Below, one piece after another: positions 1-8,988 of a stretch of DNA of 64,000 nucleotides. The stretch comes from Pseudomonas fluorescens (GTDB taxonomy: Bacteria; Pseudomonadota; Gammaproteobacteria; Pseudomonadales; Pseudomonadaceae): positions 171,582 through 235,581 of the forward strand of contig NZ_LACH01000014.1 of assembly GCF_000968015.1 (NCBI RefSeq). Reading direction: 5' to 3'. Within the stretch, counting starts at the first letter, position 1, and every line of letters starts with the position of its first letter. The translations under genes were made by a program, and so were the position numbers. Under the pieces are notes generated by a model. It saw only the letters and a list, made by a program, of their open reading frames with translations, was not told the DNA's origin and searched no databases.

Positions 1-427
1 CGGTGCGGTAGGCGCCTGGGTCGGTAGTTTCTTCTCGAATGCGACGCTGCACTGGATCCTCGCCGTGAGCTTCACCGCGACCGCATTGTGGACCTTGGTG
101 CCGGACAAGATGGATGACGACGAAGCCAGCACCGCCCGCAAGTTCGGACCGTTCCTGACCACGTTGATCGCGTTTTTCCTTGCGGAGATGGGCGACAAGA
201 CTCAAGTCGCCACGGTGATGCTCGCGGCGCAATACCCGGAACTGTGGCTGGTAATCATCGGCACTACCGCCGGCATGTTGATTGCCAACGTGCCAGTGGT
301 TTTGGCGGGTAACTTTGCCGCGGATAAATTGCCGTTGACCCTGATCCGTCGCCTGGCGGCGTCGGCGTTCTTCATCCTCGCCATTGTCGCGGTGTACAAG
401 GCGATGCAGAGCAGCGGCTGGGTTTGA
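1..427 (+). CDS. TMEM165/GDT1 family integral membrane protein (5' truncated by the window)
   Basis: The reading frame is open from the first bases, so the start lies outside the window. About 141 C-terminal residues are visible. They contain the family signature E-M-G-D-K-T in a membrane segment (residue stretch AEMGDKTQVAT), followed by two more hydrophobic segments. GDT1/UPF0016 proteins have two such motifs and move Mn2+ or Ca2+ across membranes; bacterial members are linked to manganese export. Only the second motif is present here. The family call is firm, the substrate is inferred. A palindromic repeat follows the stop codon. Confidence 0.85.
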   Translation, partial: GAVGAWVGSFFSNATLHWILAVSFTATALWTLVPDKMDDDEASTARKFGPFLTTLIAFFLAEMGDKTQVATVMLAAQYPELWLVIIGTTAGMLIANVPVVLAGNFAADKLPLTLIRRLAASAFFILAIVAVYKAMQSSGWV

Positions 428-460
428 CGCGTTAGGCCAGAAGACCGCGTTATCGTTCAT

Positions 461-558
461 CGTCGGAACGCCGCCCGGAGCAAGCACGCTCCCACAGGGG
501 TCAGTGTCGATCACAAAACCAATGTGGGAGCGAGCTTGCTCCGGGCGGCGTTCCGACG
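461..558. repeat. REP doublet (inverted pair)
   Basis: Two arms of about 37 bases, 461-497 and 522-558, are inverted copies (CGTCGGAACGCCGCCCGGAG at one end, its complement at the other). The inner parts match the GGGAGCGAGCTTGCTC REP core seen elsewhere in the window. It lies between two convergent genes. Confidence 0.85.
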
Positions 559-587
559 AGGGCGTCAGCAGCCGCGCAACATGACTA

Positions 588-1406
588 TCAGGACTTTTGG
601 GCTTTCTCGTACAGCGGCATGACTTTCGGAATCGCCGCCTGCAACGAAGCAATACGACTCGACGATGCCGGGTGAGTGCTCATGAACTCCGGCGGCGAAC
701 CTTCCGAGGCCTTGGTCATCTTGTTCCACAAGGTGATCGCGGCGTTCGGGTTGTAACCGGCGCGAGCGGCCAGTTCCAGGCCGATCAAGTCCGCCTCGTT
801 TTCATTGGCGCGACTGTTGGGCAAGGTCATGCCGTAGTTGGCCACGGTATCGGCCAGTGCCAGGCTGTCCTGACCCAGACCGAACAAGGCACCGGCGCCC
901 TGCTTGGCCATTTCGATGCCGTAAGCCTTGGACATCGCTTCACGACCATGCTCGCGCAGGGCGTGGGCGATTTCGTGGCCCATGATCGCGGCGATCTCAT
1001 CGTCGGTCAGTTGAAGGCTGTCGATCAGGCCCGTGTAGAAAATGATCTTGCCGCCAGGCCCGCAGTTGGCGTTGAGTTCGTCGCTCTTGATCAGGTTGAC
1101 TTCCCATTTCCATTGGGCCGAATCCGGACGGAAAACCGGGGCCTGGGCAATCAGTCGGTCGGCAATCGCCTGGACACGTTTGGCCTCGTTACTGGTCTTG
1201 TCCAGCACGCCTTTGGTGTTCGCCTCACCGACAGTCTTTTGGTAAGACTGGGCGTACATCTGGTTGACCTCGTCGGTCGACAGCATGCTGAACATGTACT
1301 GTTTACGCTCAACGCCTACCGCGCCCCCGCTGGTGGTATTGACCGACTGACAACCGGCGAGCAGCAGACTTGCGCTCAGCGCACACACAACCAATGTCTT
1401 GTTCAT
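588..1406 (-). CDS. M48 family zinc metallopeptidase, lipoprotein
   Basis: A 272-residue protein with an N-terminal signal peptide and lipobox (LLLAGC, Cys near residue 18), so it is probably membrane-anchored in the periplasm. The zinc-binding HEIAH motif (HExxH) lies near residue 143 and the third ligand glutamate is in the NENEAD segment near residue 200, as in M48 proteases of the LoiP/YcaL kind. These enzymes take part in outer-membrane quality control. The ATG at 1406 is preferred to a TTG one codon upstream; an AAGGGG ribosome site lies about 12 bases before it. It stands alone between a REP doublet and a divergent chemoreceptor gene. Confidence 0.88.
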   Translation of the reverse strand: MNKTLVVCALSASLLLAGCQSVNTTSGGAVGVERKQYMFSMLSTDEVNQMYAQSYQKTVGEANTKGVLDKTSNEAKRVQAIADRLIAQAPVFRPDSAQWKWEVNLIKSDELNANCGPGGKIIFYTGLIDSLQLTDDEIAAIMGHEIAHALREHGREAMSKAYGIEMAKQGAGALFGLGQDSLALADTVANYGMTLPNSRANENEADLIGLELAARAGYNPNAAITLWNKMTKASEGSPPEFMSTHPASSSRIASLQAAIPKVMPLYEKAQKS

Positions 1407-1678
1407 CAAAAAAACCCCTTAAAACATGCCGCGTATCCTAGGCGTGGAATTGTATCGACGCCAGATACAACAGAGGTGTAGACGCTCATTTCAGACAAAG
1501 CTCTCATGGGCGTAGAAAAAAATTCACATAACGGCGCCCACGCGATCGATAACGGCCCGCAATGATTCGTTTGCGACATCGCCCCCTCCAAAACAGCCAA
1601 TTCGCCAACCTCCGCTCATGGCCATCGCCCCCCCTGCCGATACAGCACCGCAGACGTCCTCTTGCGTGCGGAGCACCC

Positions 1679-3820
1679 ATGAAATTCAAGTCCATCCAGT
1701 TTTCCGTGGCGGCCCTCGCCGGCGCCATCGTTCTTAGTGTCGTGGCAGCTCTGGTGCTGTACGCGTTGTTTTCCGGCGCACGGACACAAGACATGGTCCA
1801 GCAGCGGACCCAGGCACAATTTGAGCAAGTCATCGAACAACGCCTGACGTCACTGGCGCAAACCCAGGTCAGCCAGATCCAGCGCGAGCTCGAAGCGCCA
1901 CTGCTGATTGCCGGCGGACTGGTGCGAGTCAACGCATTGATTGGCACACCGGGCGCCGATGGCCAGCCACAGTTGAACCTGAGCCGTGAGCAATTGATCA
2001 GCCTGATCAAGGAAAACGTCGTCAAGAACCCGAAAATTCTCGGCACCTACATCGGCTGGGAAAAAAACGTCCTCGATCACAACGACGCGGCCTACGTCGA
2101 CACCCAGGTTGTTGGCATCGACGCCAGCAACGGCCGCTTCCTGCCGTGGTGGTTCCGCAACGAAGACGGCAGCCTGGGCCTGGACAAACTGGTGGACGTC
2201 GACGACCAGAAAACCCTGTCCACCGGCGTACGCGCCAGCGAGTACTACCTGTGCTCGAAAGAAACCAAAAAATCCTGCGTGATTGATCCGGCGCCCTACA
2301 AGGTCGGCGACAAGATCGTCATGCTCGCCTCCTTTATAGAACCGATCATGCTCAACGGCGCCTTCCAGGGCATCGTCGGTGCCGACCTGTCGGTGAACTT
2401 CATCCAGGAAATGCTCCTCGGCGCGAATCAGAAGTTGTACAGCGGCGCTGGTGAAATGGCCCTGATTGGCGGCAACAACCGGATCGTTGCCTACACCAAG
2501 GACCCGAGCAAATTCGGCGAAAAGGTCAGCGACATCCTCGACAGCCAGCAGATCGCCAACATGGCCAATCTCAAGCGCGGCGAAGTCACTTACACCGTCG
2601 ACAAGGCCCAGGGCCGGATCGAGTTGTACCTGCCGTTCGGCATCGGCCAGACCGACGCTCGCTGGACCCTCATGCTGCAACTGCCGCTGAACGCAGTGAT
2701 GGCCGATCTGCAAAAACTTCAGGGCGATCTGGACGCCCAGCGCAAGTCCGACACCTTCGGCATGGCCATGGTCGGCTTGTTGATTGCCGGTATCGGCTTG
2801 CTGGTGATCTGGCTGGTGGGCCACGGCATTGCCCGGCCGCTGAAGCAGATGGTTGCCATGCTCGACGACATCGCTCAGGGCGAAGGTGACCTGACTCGAC
2901 GCCTGACCAGCGACCGCGCCGACGAACTGGGCTCGATCGCCAAAGGTTTCAACACCTTCCTGGCCAAGTTGCAGGTGATGATCACCCAGGTGGTGACTTC
3001 GGTGCAGAGCGTCAGTGATTCGTCGGAACACACCGCCGACATCGCCATCCGCACCAACATCGGCGTGCACAAGCAAATGGCTGAGATTGATCAGGTGGCC
3101 ACGGCGGTGCATGAAATGACTGCGACCGCTCAGGACGTGGCGCGCAACGCGACCCAGGCTGCGCAAGCCGCCAGCCACGCCGATCAGGCAGCGGCGCAGG
3201 GCATGCAAATCGTGCGGGACACGTCGAACTCGATTGGCGTGCTGGCGATAGAAATCGGCAAGGCTGTCGGCGTGGTGCAGACCTTGGCCAAGGACAGCGA
3301 GAACATCAATGCGATCCTGACGGCCATTCGCGGAATTGCCGAACAGACCAACCTGCTGGCCTTGAACGCGGCCATCGAAGCGGCGCGAGCCGGCGAACAG
3401 GGACGCGGTTTTGCGGTGGTGGCCGATGAAGTGCGCAACCTGGCGCAGAAGACTCAGAAAGCCACTGAAGAAATTCAGACCATGATCCAGCAGTTGCAAC
3501 AAGGCACCCGCGATGTGGTGCGGGTCATGGAAGACAGTCAGAACCGCACCGATGAAAGCGTGCAGCATGCGGCGAAAGCGGCCGAGGCGCTGGAGACGAT
3601 TACTCAGGCGGTGTCGGTGATCAACGACATGAACACCCAGATTGCCAGTGCGGCTGAGGAACAGAGTGCGGTGGCTGACGACATCAACCGTAACGTGATC
3701 AACATCGGGCAAGTGGCCAATGAAGTGGCGGGCGGCGCGGATGAGTCGAGTGCGGCGAGTGCGGACCTGACCAAGCTGGCTGAACAGCAGCGGCGGTTGA
3801 TCAATCAGTTCAAGGTCTGA
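1679..3820 (+). CDS. Methyl-accepting chemotaxis protein with periplasmic double Cache domain
   Basis: A 713-residue chemoreceptor. TM1 is at about residues 10-32, a large periplasmic sensor of double-Cache type spans about 40-355 (YIGWEKN and DLSVNF segments), TM2 is at about 361-381, then a HAMP domain, then a cytoplasmic signalling domain with the conserved hairpin tip ([20 protein letters not shown]) near residues 550-575. The frame is open from 1562, but the extra 39 residues are arginine/proline-rich and unlike a signal, so the ATG at 1679 is chosen. Length and sensor type resemble the polyamine-sensing TlpQ (P. aeruginosa) and McpU (P. putida); the ligand is inference. No chemotaxis genes are adjacent. 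Confidence 0.9.
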   Translation: MKFKSIQFSVAALAGAIVLSVVAALVLYALFSGARTQDMVQQRTQAQFEQVIEQRLTSLAQTQVSQIQRELEAPLLIAGGLVRVNALIGTPGADGQPQLNLSREQLISLIKENVVKNPKILGTYIGWEKNVLDHNDAAYVDTQVVGIDASNGRFLPWWFRNEDGSLGLDKLVDVDDQKTLSTGVRASEYYLCSKETKKSCVIDPAPYKVGDKIVMLASFIEPIMLNGAFQGIVGADLSVNFIQEMLLGANQKLYSGAGEMALIGGNNRIVAYTKDPSKFGEKVSDILDSQQIANMANLKRGEVTYTVDKAQGRIELYLPFGIGQTDARWTLMLQLPLNAVMADLQKLQGDLDAQRKSDTFGMAMVGLLIAGIGLLVIWLVGHGIARPLKQMVAMLDDIAQGEGDLTRRLTSDRADELGSIAKGFNTFLAKLQVMITQVVTSVQSVSDSSEHTADIAIRTNIGVHKQMAEIDQVATAVHEMTATAQDVARNATQAAQAASHADQAAAQGMQIVRDTSNSIGVLAIEIGKAVGVVQTLAKDSENINAILTAIRGIAEQTNLLALNAAIEAARAGEQGRGFAVVADEVRNLAQKTQKATEEIQTMIQQLQQGTRDVVRVMEDSQNRTDESVQHAAKAAEALETITQAVSVINDMNTQIASAAEEQSAVADDINRNVINIGQVANEVAGGADESSAASADLTKLAEQQRRLINQFKV

Positions 3821-3826
3821 AGAGCA

Positions 3827-3984
3827 CCCTCACCCTAACCCTCTCCCGGGGGGAGAGGGGACTGACCGAGGTGATCTTTCGAGGTACATCGACCTGAGTT
3901 ACCGAGCCGAACTCAGGTTTGAAAAGCATGAAGATCGGCTCCCTTTCCCCCTCTCCCCCGTGGGGAGAGGGCTGGGGTGAGGGG
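3827..3984. repeat. Inverted repeat of the CCCTCACCCTAACCCTCTCCC-type family
   Basis: Arms at about 3827-3858 and 3950-3983 are near-perfect inverted copies of a C-rich sequence (CCCTCACCCTAACCCTCTCC) with about 90 bases between them. It lies between convergent genes, where it could act as an mRNA 3' end structure. It is unrelated to the REP cores elsewhere in the window. Confidence 0.8.
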
Positions 3985-4027
3985 TCGATTTTGAACCTGA
4001 CAAATATTTGAAGACACTCACGGTTCA

Positions 4028-4651
4028 TCAACCCGGCGTCAAACACTCCGGCCCATTGAGCTTTGGATCATTCACCATGTTCGCCAACACCCGCTCGCGC
4101 AACGCCGCGGGTTCACTGGCGAGTAACGCCTGCAACGCATGCAACGGAGTCTCTGGATTGAGCCACGCCTCCTGCCCCGCCGTATCGAGAATCAACGGCC
4201 GGCGCTGACTCGCCGCCGGTTGAGTGATCACCGCCGTGCTCAACCACACCTGTTCCTGCACTGGATACGCTTCCCAAATCGCCGCAAAAAACAGCGTCGA
4301 GCCCTCCCCCGGTGTCAGCCAGTACGGACGCTTGCGGGTCGTGCCGCGCCATTCGTAAAAACCGTTGGCCGGCAGCAGGCAACGGCGTTCGCGCAGGGCC
4401 TGGCGAAACATCGGTTGTTCGGCAACGGTCTCGGCCCGGGCATGGGCTGGCGTACGGGACAAATCGGTCAGCCACGGCGGCGTCAAACCCCAGCGCGCTC
4501 GGGCCAACTCACGCTGGCCGTCAACACCCGCGCGCAGCATCAACACCGAATCGTTGGGAGAAATATTCCACTGGGCCTGCTGATCGGCGGGGAAGCCAGG
4601 CAGGGCCGCGAAGGCGGGGTTCCAGCGAAACAGGGCATAACGTCCACACAT
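4028..4651 (-). CDS. SRAP/HMCES (YedK) family protein with atypical active-site residues
   Basis: A 207-residue protein starting MCGRYALF, the SRAP signature in which Cys2 forms a thiazolidine link to abasic sites in single-stranded DNA. The glutamate of the FYEW motif is E100 and the C-terminal GPECLTP block is present. Two positions differ from the family: the Asn of the usual NARAETV block is His70 (HARAETV), and the His of the usual IHxRMP block is replaced by Ser148 (ASQRRP). It is the last gene of a minus-strand group with the DUF2007 and CPXCG genes, 35 bases downstream of the former. The family is certain; catalytic competence is not. Confidence 0.88.
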   Translation of the reverse strand: MCGRYALFRWNPAFAALPGFPADQQAQWNISPNDSVLMLRAGVDGQRELARARWGLTPPWLTDLSRTPAHARAETVAEQPMFRQALRERRCLLPANGFYEWRGTTRKRPYWLTPGEGSTLFFAAIWEAYPVQEQVWLSTAVITQPAASQRRPLILDTAGQEAWLNPETPLHALQALLASEPAALRERVLANMVNDPKLNGPECLTPG

Positions 4652-4686
4652 GGGGCAACACGACTCTTGATAAAACGAACGTCAGC

Positions 4687-4947
4687 CTAACAGACCAGCG
4701 TGCCGGGAAAACTTTCCGGCTCATCGCCGGGCATCGGCAGCGCGGCATTGTACGCGCTGATTAACTCCCGGGCGTATTCCGCCTGGTCGTTATCAACCGA
4801 TAATCCCAGCAAGCCAAAGATCGGCAATTCGCCGCTGCCACCCAGTAAATCGCGCCCCACCAGATGCGCTTCGATGCCCTCGCTGGCCAACATGCTTTGC
4901 AGCAACTCGCCTTCCATGAGGTTTTCCGGCTCGTAGATTCGCTGCAT
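4687..4947 (-). CDS. DUF2007 domain-containing small protein
   Basis: An 86-residue protein beginning MQRIYEPENLMEGELLQSML, the usual beginning of DUF2007 (putative signal-transducing) proteins, which have an ACT-like alpha/beta fold. No signal peptide or membrane segment. The start is 12 bases beyond the stop of the upstream CPXCG gene and an AAGGGG ribosome site is present, so the two are surely co-transcribed. Function unknown. Confidence 0.85.
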   Translation of the reverse strand: MQRIYEPENLMEGELLQSMLASEGIEAHLVGRDLLGGSGELPIFGLLGLSVDNDQAEYARELISAYNAALPMPGDEPESFPGTLVC

Positions 4948-4959
4948 GGGGTGCCCCTT

Positions 4960-5142
4960 TCATTCGTTTTCGCTGTGAACTTCGAGCAACCATTCCTGAC
5001 CGTCAGTCTGTAGAACAAACGTAATCGGACGACAACACACCGGACAGTCTTCGATATAAGTCTGATCGCCACCGGACAAGTCCAGAACGGCCTCAGCCTC
5101 TTCACCACAATACGGACATTCGTAGCGCTCGGTTTCCAGCAT
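4960..5142 (-). CDS. CPXCG-motif cysteine-rich small protein
   Basis: A 60-residue protein with two cysteine pairs: CPYC near residues 9-12 and CPVC near residues 34-37, a probable zinc ribbon. Family members are annotated as CPXCG-motif cysteine-rich proteins; their role is unknown. It is the first gene of the minus-strand group that continues into DUF2007 and the SRAP gene. The upstream divergent region (5143-5281) is shared with the acyltransferase gene. Confidence 0.85.
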   Translation of the reverse strand: MLETERYECPYCGEEAEAVLDLSGGDQTYIEDCPVCCRPITFVLQTDGQEWLLEVHSENE

Positions 5143-5281
5143 CGCGGTCTCCCAGGTGACTTGTGCGTATAATCGCCGGTCTATTTGCAGGGCTATTTTT
5201 GTCTGGCTAACTTTTCAGACCGTGCCCCGTTGGTTTTCGATCAAAACCTTTACTTACCCTAGCCGTTTCTAACAAGAGAGC

Positions 5282-6448
5282 ATGATGGGCGAATTCGATG
5301 CCATCCGACCGTACGACGATAGCGAAGTCCCAGCGGTGCTGGACAGGCTGCTCGGCGACAAGGCGTTTCTAGACATCCTCATCCACTTCCGCTTCCCGCG
5401 CTTTGCCGGTGCTTTCGGCTGGGCGCTCAAACCTCTTATAGCTCATCGGCTGCGCCGTGAGTTCGCTGACGTCACGTCGGTGGCCACGTTGCAGGATAAA
5501 GTCGAGATGTACGTCGACCACACCATCGAGCGAGCCACGGACGGTGTGACGTACACCGGCGTCGAGCAGTTCAGGTCCGGCAGCGCCTACCTGTTCATTG
5601 CCAACCACCGCGATATCGTAATGGACCCGGCCTTCGTCAACTACGCCGTGTACCACGCCGGCCTGCCGACACCGCGCATCGCGATCGGCGACAACCTGCT
5701 GCAAAAGCCCTTTGTCAGCGATCTGATGCGCCTGAACAAGAGCTTTATCGTGCACCGTTCGATCACCGGTCGACGCGAGAAGATGGCGGCGTATCAGCTG
5801 CTGTCGGCCTACATCAACCACTCGATCCGCAACGATTGCGCCTCGATCTGGATCGCCCAGGCCGAAGGCCGGGCCAAGGACGGCGACGACCGCACCGAGT
5901 CGGCCATCCTCAAGATGTTCCACATGAGCCGCAAGGACGAGCCGTTCGGCGAAGTCATTCGCTCGCTGAACCTCACCCCGGTGTCGATCAGCTACGAATA
6001 CGACCCGTGCGATCAAGCCAAGGCGCGCGAGTTGTTCATCCGCGCCACCACCGGCAGCTACACCAAAGTGCCGGGCGAGGACGATGTGAGCATCGCCAAG
6101 GGCATCACCGGCTACAAGGGCCGGGTGCATGTGAACTTCGCCTCGCCCATCACCGAGCTGTTCGACGACACCAAGCAATTGGCGATCGAGATGGACCGGC
6201 AGATCCTCGGCGGCTACCGCCTGTTCCCGGTGCATTACCTGGCCTACGCCCAGTGGAAAGACGCCGACCCGCAATTGCAGGTGCCGAAAGCCTCTGAAGT
6301 GTTCGCGGCCGACGAACTGGCCAAGGCTCAGGAGCAATGGCAACAGCGTTTGGACGCGTGCCCTGAGGAACATCGTCCGTTCATGGTCCTGCAATACGCG
6401 ACGCCGGTGCGCAATCAGTACCGTGTGAAAGCAGGCTTGCCGCTGTAA
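5282..6448 (+). CDS. 1-acyl-glycerol-3-phosphate acyltransferase family protein (PlsC-like)
   Basis: A 388-residue protein. An acyltransferase block NHRDIVMDPAF starts near residue 108 (His109 and the following Asp are the usual catalytic pair), followed by a substrate block around the IWIAQAEGRAKDG stretch near residues 195-210. This points to a glycerophospholipid acyltransferase of the PlsC superfamily, larger than housekeeping PlsC (about 250 residues). There is no strong N-terminal membrane segment. Two ATG codons (5282 and 5285) are possible behind the AAGAGAG ribosome site. It is transcribed alone. The exact acceptor lipid cannot be read from the sequence. Confidence 0.8.
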   Translation: MMGEFDAIRPYDDSEVPAVLDRLLGDKAFLDILIHFRFPRFAGAFGWALKPLIAHRLRREFADVTSVATLQDKVEMYVDHTIERATDGVTYTGVEQFRSGSAYLFIANHRDIVMDPAFVNYAVYHAGLPTPRIAIGDNLLQKPFVSDLMRLNKSFIVHRSITGRREKMAAYQLLSAYINHSIRNDCASIWIAQAEGRAKDGDDRTESAILKMFHMSRKDEPFGEVIRSLNLTPVSISYEYDPCDQAKARELFIRATTGSYTKVPGEDDVSIAKGITGYKGRVHVNFASPITELFDDTKQLAIEMDRQILGGYRLFPVHYLAYAQWKDADPQLQVPKASEVFAADELAKAQEQWQQRLDACPEEHRPFMVLQYATPVRNQYRVKAGLPL

Positions 6449-6467
6449 GGTTTTTTTGAAGCAAGAT

Positions 6468-6562
6468 CAAAAGATCGCAGCCTCGTTTCACTCGACAGCT
6501 CCTACAGGGCGAACGCTATCCCTTGTAGGAGCTGTCGAGTGAAACGAGGCTGCGATCTTTTG
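6468..6562. repeat. Inverted repeat, TGTAGGAGCTG...GCGATCTTTTG family
   Basis: Two perfectly inverted arms of 39 bases (6468-6506 and 6524-6562) with a 17-base loop. The ends read CAAAAGATCGCAGCC and its complement, the inner ends AGCTCCTACA and its complement. The same family recurs at 32061-32150 and 63182-63269. It lies between convergent genes. Confidence 0.88.
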
Positions 6563-6574
6563 CTTTTCAGCGAT

Positions 6575-6859
6575 TCAAACCCGAGTACTGATCCACGACA
6601 CCAGCAGGGCCAACCCCAGGCAGGCAAAACCGAAACCATAGAAAAACCGGTTCATGCGCAAGGTCGCCCCATCCAGCATCAACGTCGGTTCATCGATACG
6701 ACGGCTCTGGCTTTGTGCTTCGAGAATGGCCAGCGCGCGCTGTTCGCGGCGACGAGTGGCGTGCAACAACCAACCGCCCGGGAAGGCCAACAACAAGGCC
6801 AACAGGTTGATCAACTTGGCGGGATGGTTGGTAAACAGCGAAATCAAATGCAACGACAT
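6575..6859 (-). CDS. Small membrane protein of unknown function
   Basis: A 94-residue protein with two predicted membrane segments, one near residues 12-30 (LINLLALLLAFPGGWLL) and one near 70-90 (FFYGFGFACLGLALLVSW), joined by a charged loop. The frame is open further upstream, but the ATG at 6859 follows a TGAGG ribosome site and starts directly with a hydrophobic N-terminus, so it is preferred. I do not recognise a family. Confidence 0.6.
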   Translation of the reverse strand: MSLHLISLFTNHPAKLINLLALLLAFPGGWLLHATRRREQRALAILEAQSQSRRIDEPTLMLDGATLRMNRFFYGFGFACLGLALLVSWISTRV

Positions 6860-7033
6860 CACGAACCTCAGCAAAACAGGTGTGGCAGACGCCGAACCGG
6901 CGACCGCGGCGCGGATTCTACCGAAAGCCTCCGCTCCTGCCCTTGCTTTCCGACAAATAACGAACCATTTGACCAATTCCTGTGCTGTGTCACGGCGCCG
7001 TCATGTTGCACGCCGAAAACCAGGATCGCTGCC

Positions 7034-7145
7034 CCCCTGTGGGAGCGAGCCTGCTCGCGATGACGGTCTAACATTCAACACTGATGCCGCCTGACACGCT
7101 GCCATCGTCGGAACGCCGCCCGGAGCAAGCTCGCTCCCACAGGGA
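7034..7145. repeat. REP doublet
   Basis: Two REP units in opposite orientation: 7034-7060 (CTGTGGGAGCGAGCCTGCTC) and about 7106-7145 (CGCCCGGAGCAAGCTCGCTC). The second has the CCGCCCGG variant also seen at 461-558. The rest of the gap 6860-7178 shows no convincing gene; it should hold the promoter of the small membrane protein gene. Confidence 0.8.
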
Positions 7146-7178
7146 TGGGCGCAGCCCCACCAAAAACCAGCGGACATG

Positions 7179-7215
7179 AAAAAGCCCGGGGCCATTGCTG
7201 GCACCGGGCTTTTTT
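7179..7215 (-). terminator. Intrinsic terminator of the YajG-type gene
   Basis: An 11-base stem (AAAAAGCCCGG at 7179-7189, complement at 7204-7214) with runs of A and T at both sides. It starts 16 bases past the stop of the minus-strand lipoprotein gene and could work in both directions. Confidence 0.85.
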
Positions 7216-7230
7216 GAATCCAGCGAACGT

Positions 7231-7815
7231 TTATTCGCCGAGAATCTGACCAATCGTCGGATCCTTGAACAGACGCGTCAACGCATCGCTCAACACATCG
7301 CTGACCAGCTTGGTATTGGTTTCCTGATTCGGCGCCATACCAAAACGCTGATCCAGGGACGCACCATAACGACCGCTGTAACGACGATTGGCATTCTGCA
7401 CATCGGAGCGGAACGTCGCGCCAATGGTGGCCTCAGTCACATACATGCCTTCTTTAGGCGACTGATACTTCAGTTCGGCCAGGGTCACGGTCAACTGCGG
7501 AGCATTCAGCGCATTGGAGGTTGGGGTGAAGCCCAACAACCGCACGGCCGCTTCGGCCTGAGCCTGCAACTTCGGCAGAATCTGCGCGCCCTGCACGGTG
7601 ATCGCGCTGGTCTCAGGGTACAGGCCACCACGGGTGCCCAACGTCGGCGACGGACGACCGTCCACTACACGCACCACCACCGGCTGACCATGACCGACCG
7701 GCGCCAGCTGAGTCGTCAGCTTGGGTTCCGGATTCAGTTGTTGCGGGCTGTGGGCGCAGCCGACCAGGGTCAAACTGGTCACAGTGATCAAACCGAACAA
7801 CAGGCGTTGCAACAT
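7231..7815 (-). CDS. YajG family lipoprotein
   Basis: A 194-residue lipoprotein. The ATG at 7815 begins MLQRLLFGLITVTSLTLVGC, a signal peptide with lipobox LVGC; an ATG nine codons upstream would add a charged stretch and is less likely. The mature part has the VVRVVDGRPSPTLGTRGG block seen in YajG-like proteins and a C-terminal region with repeated opposing strands. YajG sits in the cell envelope and has no firmly assigned role. Single gene with its own terminator. Confidence 0.8.
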   Translation of the reverse strand: MLQRLLFGLITVTSLTLVGCAHSPQQLNPEPKLTTQLAPVGHGQPVVVRVVDGRPSPTLGTRGGLYPETSAITVQGAQILPKLQAQAEAAVRLLGFTPTSNALNAPQLTVTLAELKYQSPKEGMYVTEATIGATFRSDVQNANRRYSGRYGASLDQRFGMAPNQETNTKLVSDVLSDALTRLFKDPTIGQILGE

Positions 7816-8016
7816 GCGCTTCTCTCCAGAATCAGGCACTAAGGCCCGCAGTATAGCGGTGCGCCACTGCGGCTAACTAGAGCCCTTCAGTGATTACTAA
7901 ATGTCTGACAAACCCTTCAGACCGCGGTTCCTGTCACAGATATGTCACCGCCCATACACTTGCTCGTCACGGCTCACTGTCAACCTTTACAGCAGTCACC
8001 CACAAGGTACTTCGCC

Positions 8017-8250
8017 ATGCGCTACCTCATCTCGCTGTTCAACCCACGTCCTCTGCATCGCTGCTTCGCCTTGCTCGACCACAACGGCCATTGCCAGGCA
8101 TTCAAACAGTGCAGCCTCCAGCCCATGGGCGATGGCTGGGTCGAAATCGAAGAAATCCGTCTCAACTGGCTGCACCATCCCCTGCCCCCTAGCGCCCGTG
8201 TCAGCCAGCGCCAGCCACGTGCGCGGGCTCAACACCAGTTGACCACCTGA
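8017..8250 (+). CDS. Conserved short protein of unknown function
   Basis: A 77-residue basic protein (MRYLISLFNPRPLHRCFALL...). The ATG at 8017 follows an AAGG ribosome site at about 8003; the frame is open 25 codons further upstream but without a ribosome site. A compact first half is rich in aromatic and hydrophobic residues and the tail is Arg/Gln-rich. No family recognised. Confidence 0.6.
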   Translation: MRYLISLFNPRPLHRCFALLDHNGHCQAFKQCSLQPMGDGWVEIEEIRLNWLHHPLPPSARVSQRQPRARAQHQLTT

Positions 8251-8988
8251 CCGAACACCTAATAAAAGTCATTAAACACGACCATTTCCCTGCGTTTCTT
8301 CGCTACAATCTCCCCCCGATTATAAGGACGTCTCCTGATCGGGCCTCGCAGCATCGTCAATGCGCTTGTATTGACACCCCGCACCGCCCACAGAGAGCCG
8401 CCCACACAGATCGAGTGAAGCTGGCGCGCTTGCTGTTTCTTTAGCAAAACCCCCACTTTTCGCGAATCTGCAGAGCTGTCATTACGCTCGGTCACTGAGC
8501 TGTTTGCCCGTTTTGCCTGTCATGTATCCCATGGCGGCAATCCATCCGGGCACGGTGCCAGGCTGGGGCAGCCCTTTTTGAGGTTCACGTCTTCAAAAGA
8601 GCGTGAAAAAAACGGGTTTTCACAACTTCACAAGAGTGTGGCGAGCAAATGAATAGTTTTGCGTCTGAATATGCACCATTAGCGTCTGAAACAGCCCAAC
8701 GACACAGGACCGAGTACGCCTCGAATACCGGAGCCTGAAGCCTGTCCTCTACGGATTTGGTTGCACAAACGGATGTATCGACCATAAGTCGAATTGCCAG
8801 CCGCGCGTTGAAGTGAGTTCATGTAACTCTTTTAGACCCGGCCGGTAGCGTCCGTCGAAGTTGCGAAAAATTGCGAAGATTCGGACATGGCGATACTGCC
8901 ATGGGTACCTGGGGCATCACTGACACGCCCCTGAACGCCTGGCAGCCATGCCGACAATTTGGTGCTGCAGATTTTGGAGACGCGTTAA
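8251..8988 (+). promoter_or_regulatory. 738-base gene-free leader region upstream of mqo
   Basis: No convincing gene. Visible elements: a TACAAT -10-like hexamer at 8304-8309; a hairpin GTGAAAA/TTTTCAC at 8603-8623; a direct repeat GCGTCTGAA at 8661-8669 and 8682-8690 (21-base period, two helical turns); a direct repeat TTGCGAA at 8861-8867 and 8871-8877 (10-base period); a hairpin CATGGC/GCCATG at 8886-8903; and the mqo ribosome site GGAGA near 8975. The helical phasing of the direct repeats suggests regulator binding sites; the hairpins suggest a structured 5' leader. Confidence 0.5.

Noticed and set aside
1562..1678. N-terminal extension of the first chemoreceptor
   Set aside because: The 39 extra residues are Arg/Pro-rich and would lie before a normal first membrane segment starting at the ATG at 1679.
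1850..3712. 620-residue open frame on the minus strand
   Set aside because: It is fully antisense to the chemoreceptor, His/Val/Gln-rich without domain features: a shadow of the high-GC codon pattern.
8259..8785. Two short minus-strand open frames in the mqo leader
   Set aside because: 78 and 66 residues, no ribosome sites, mixed composition; the region reads better as leader/regulatory DNA.
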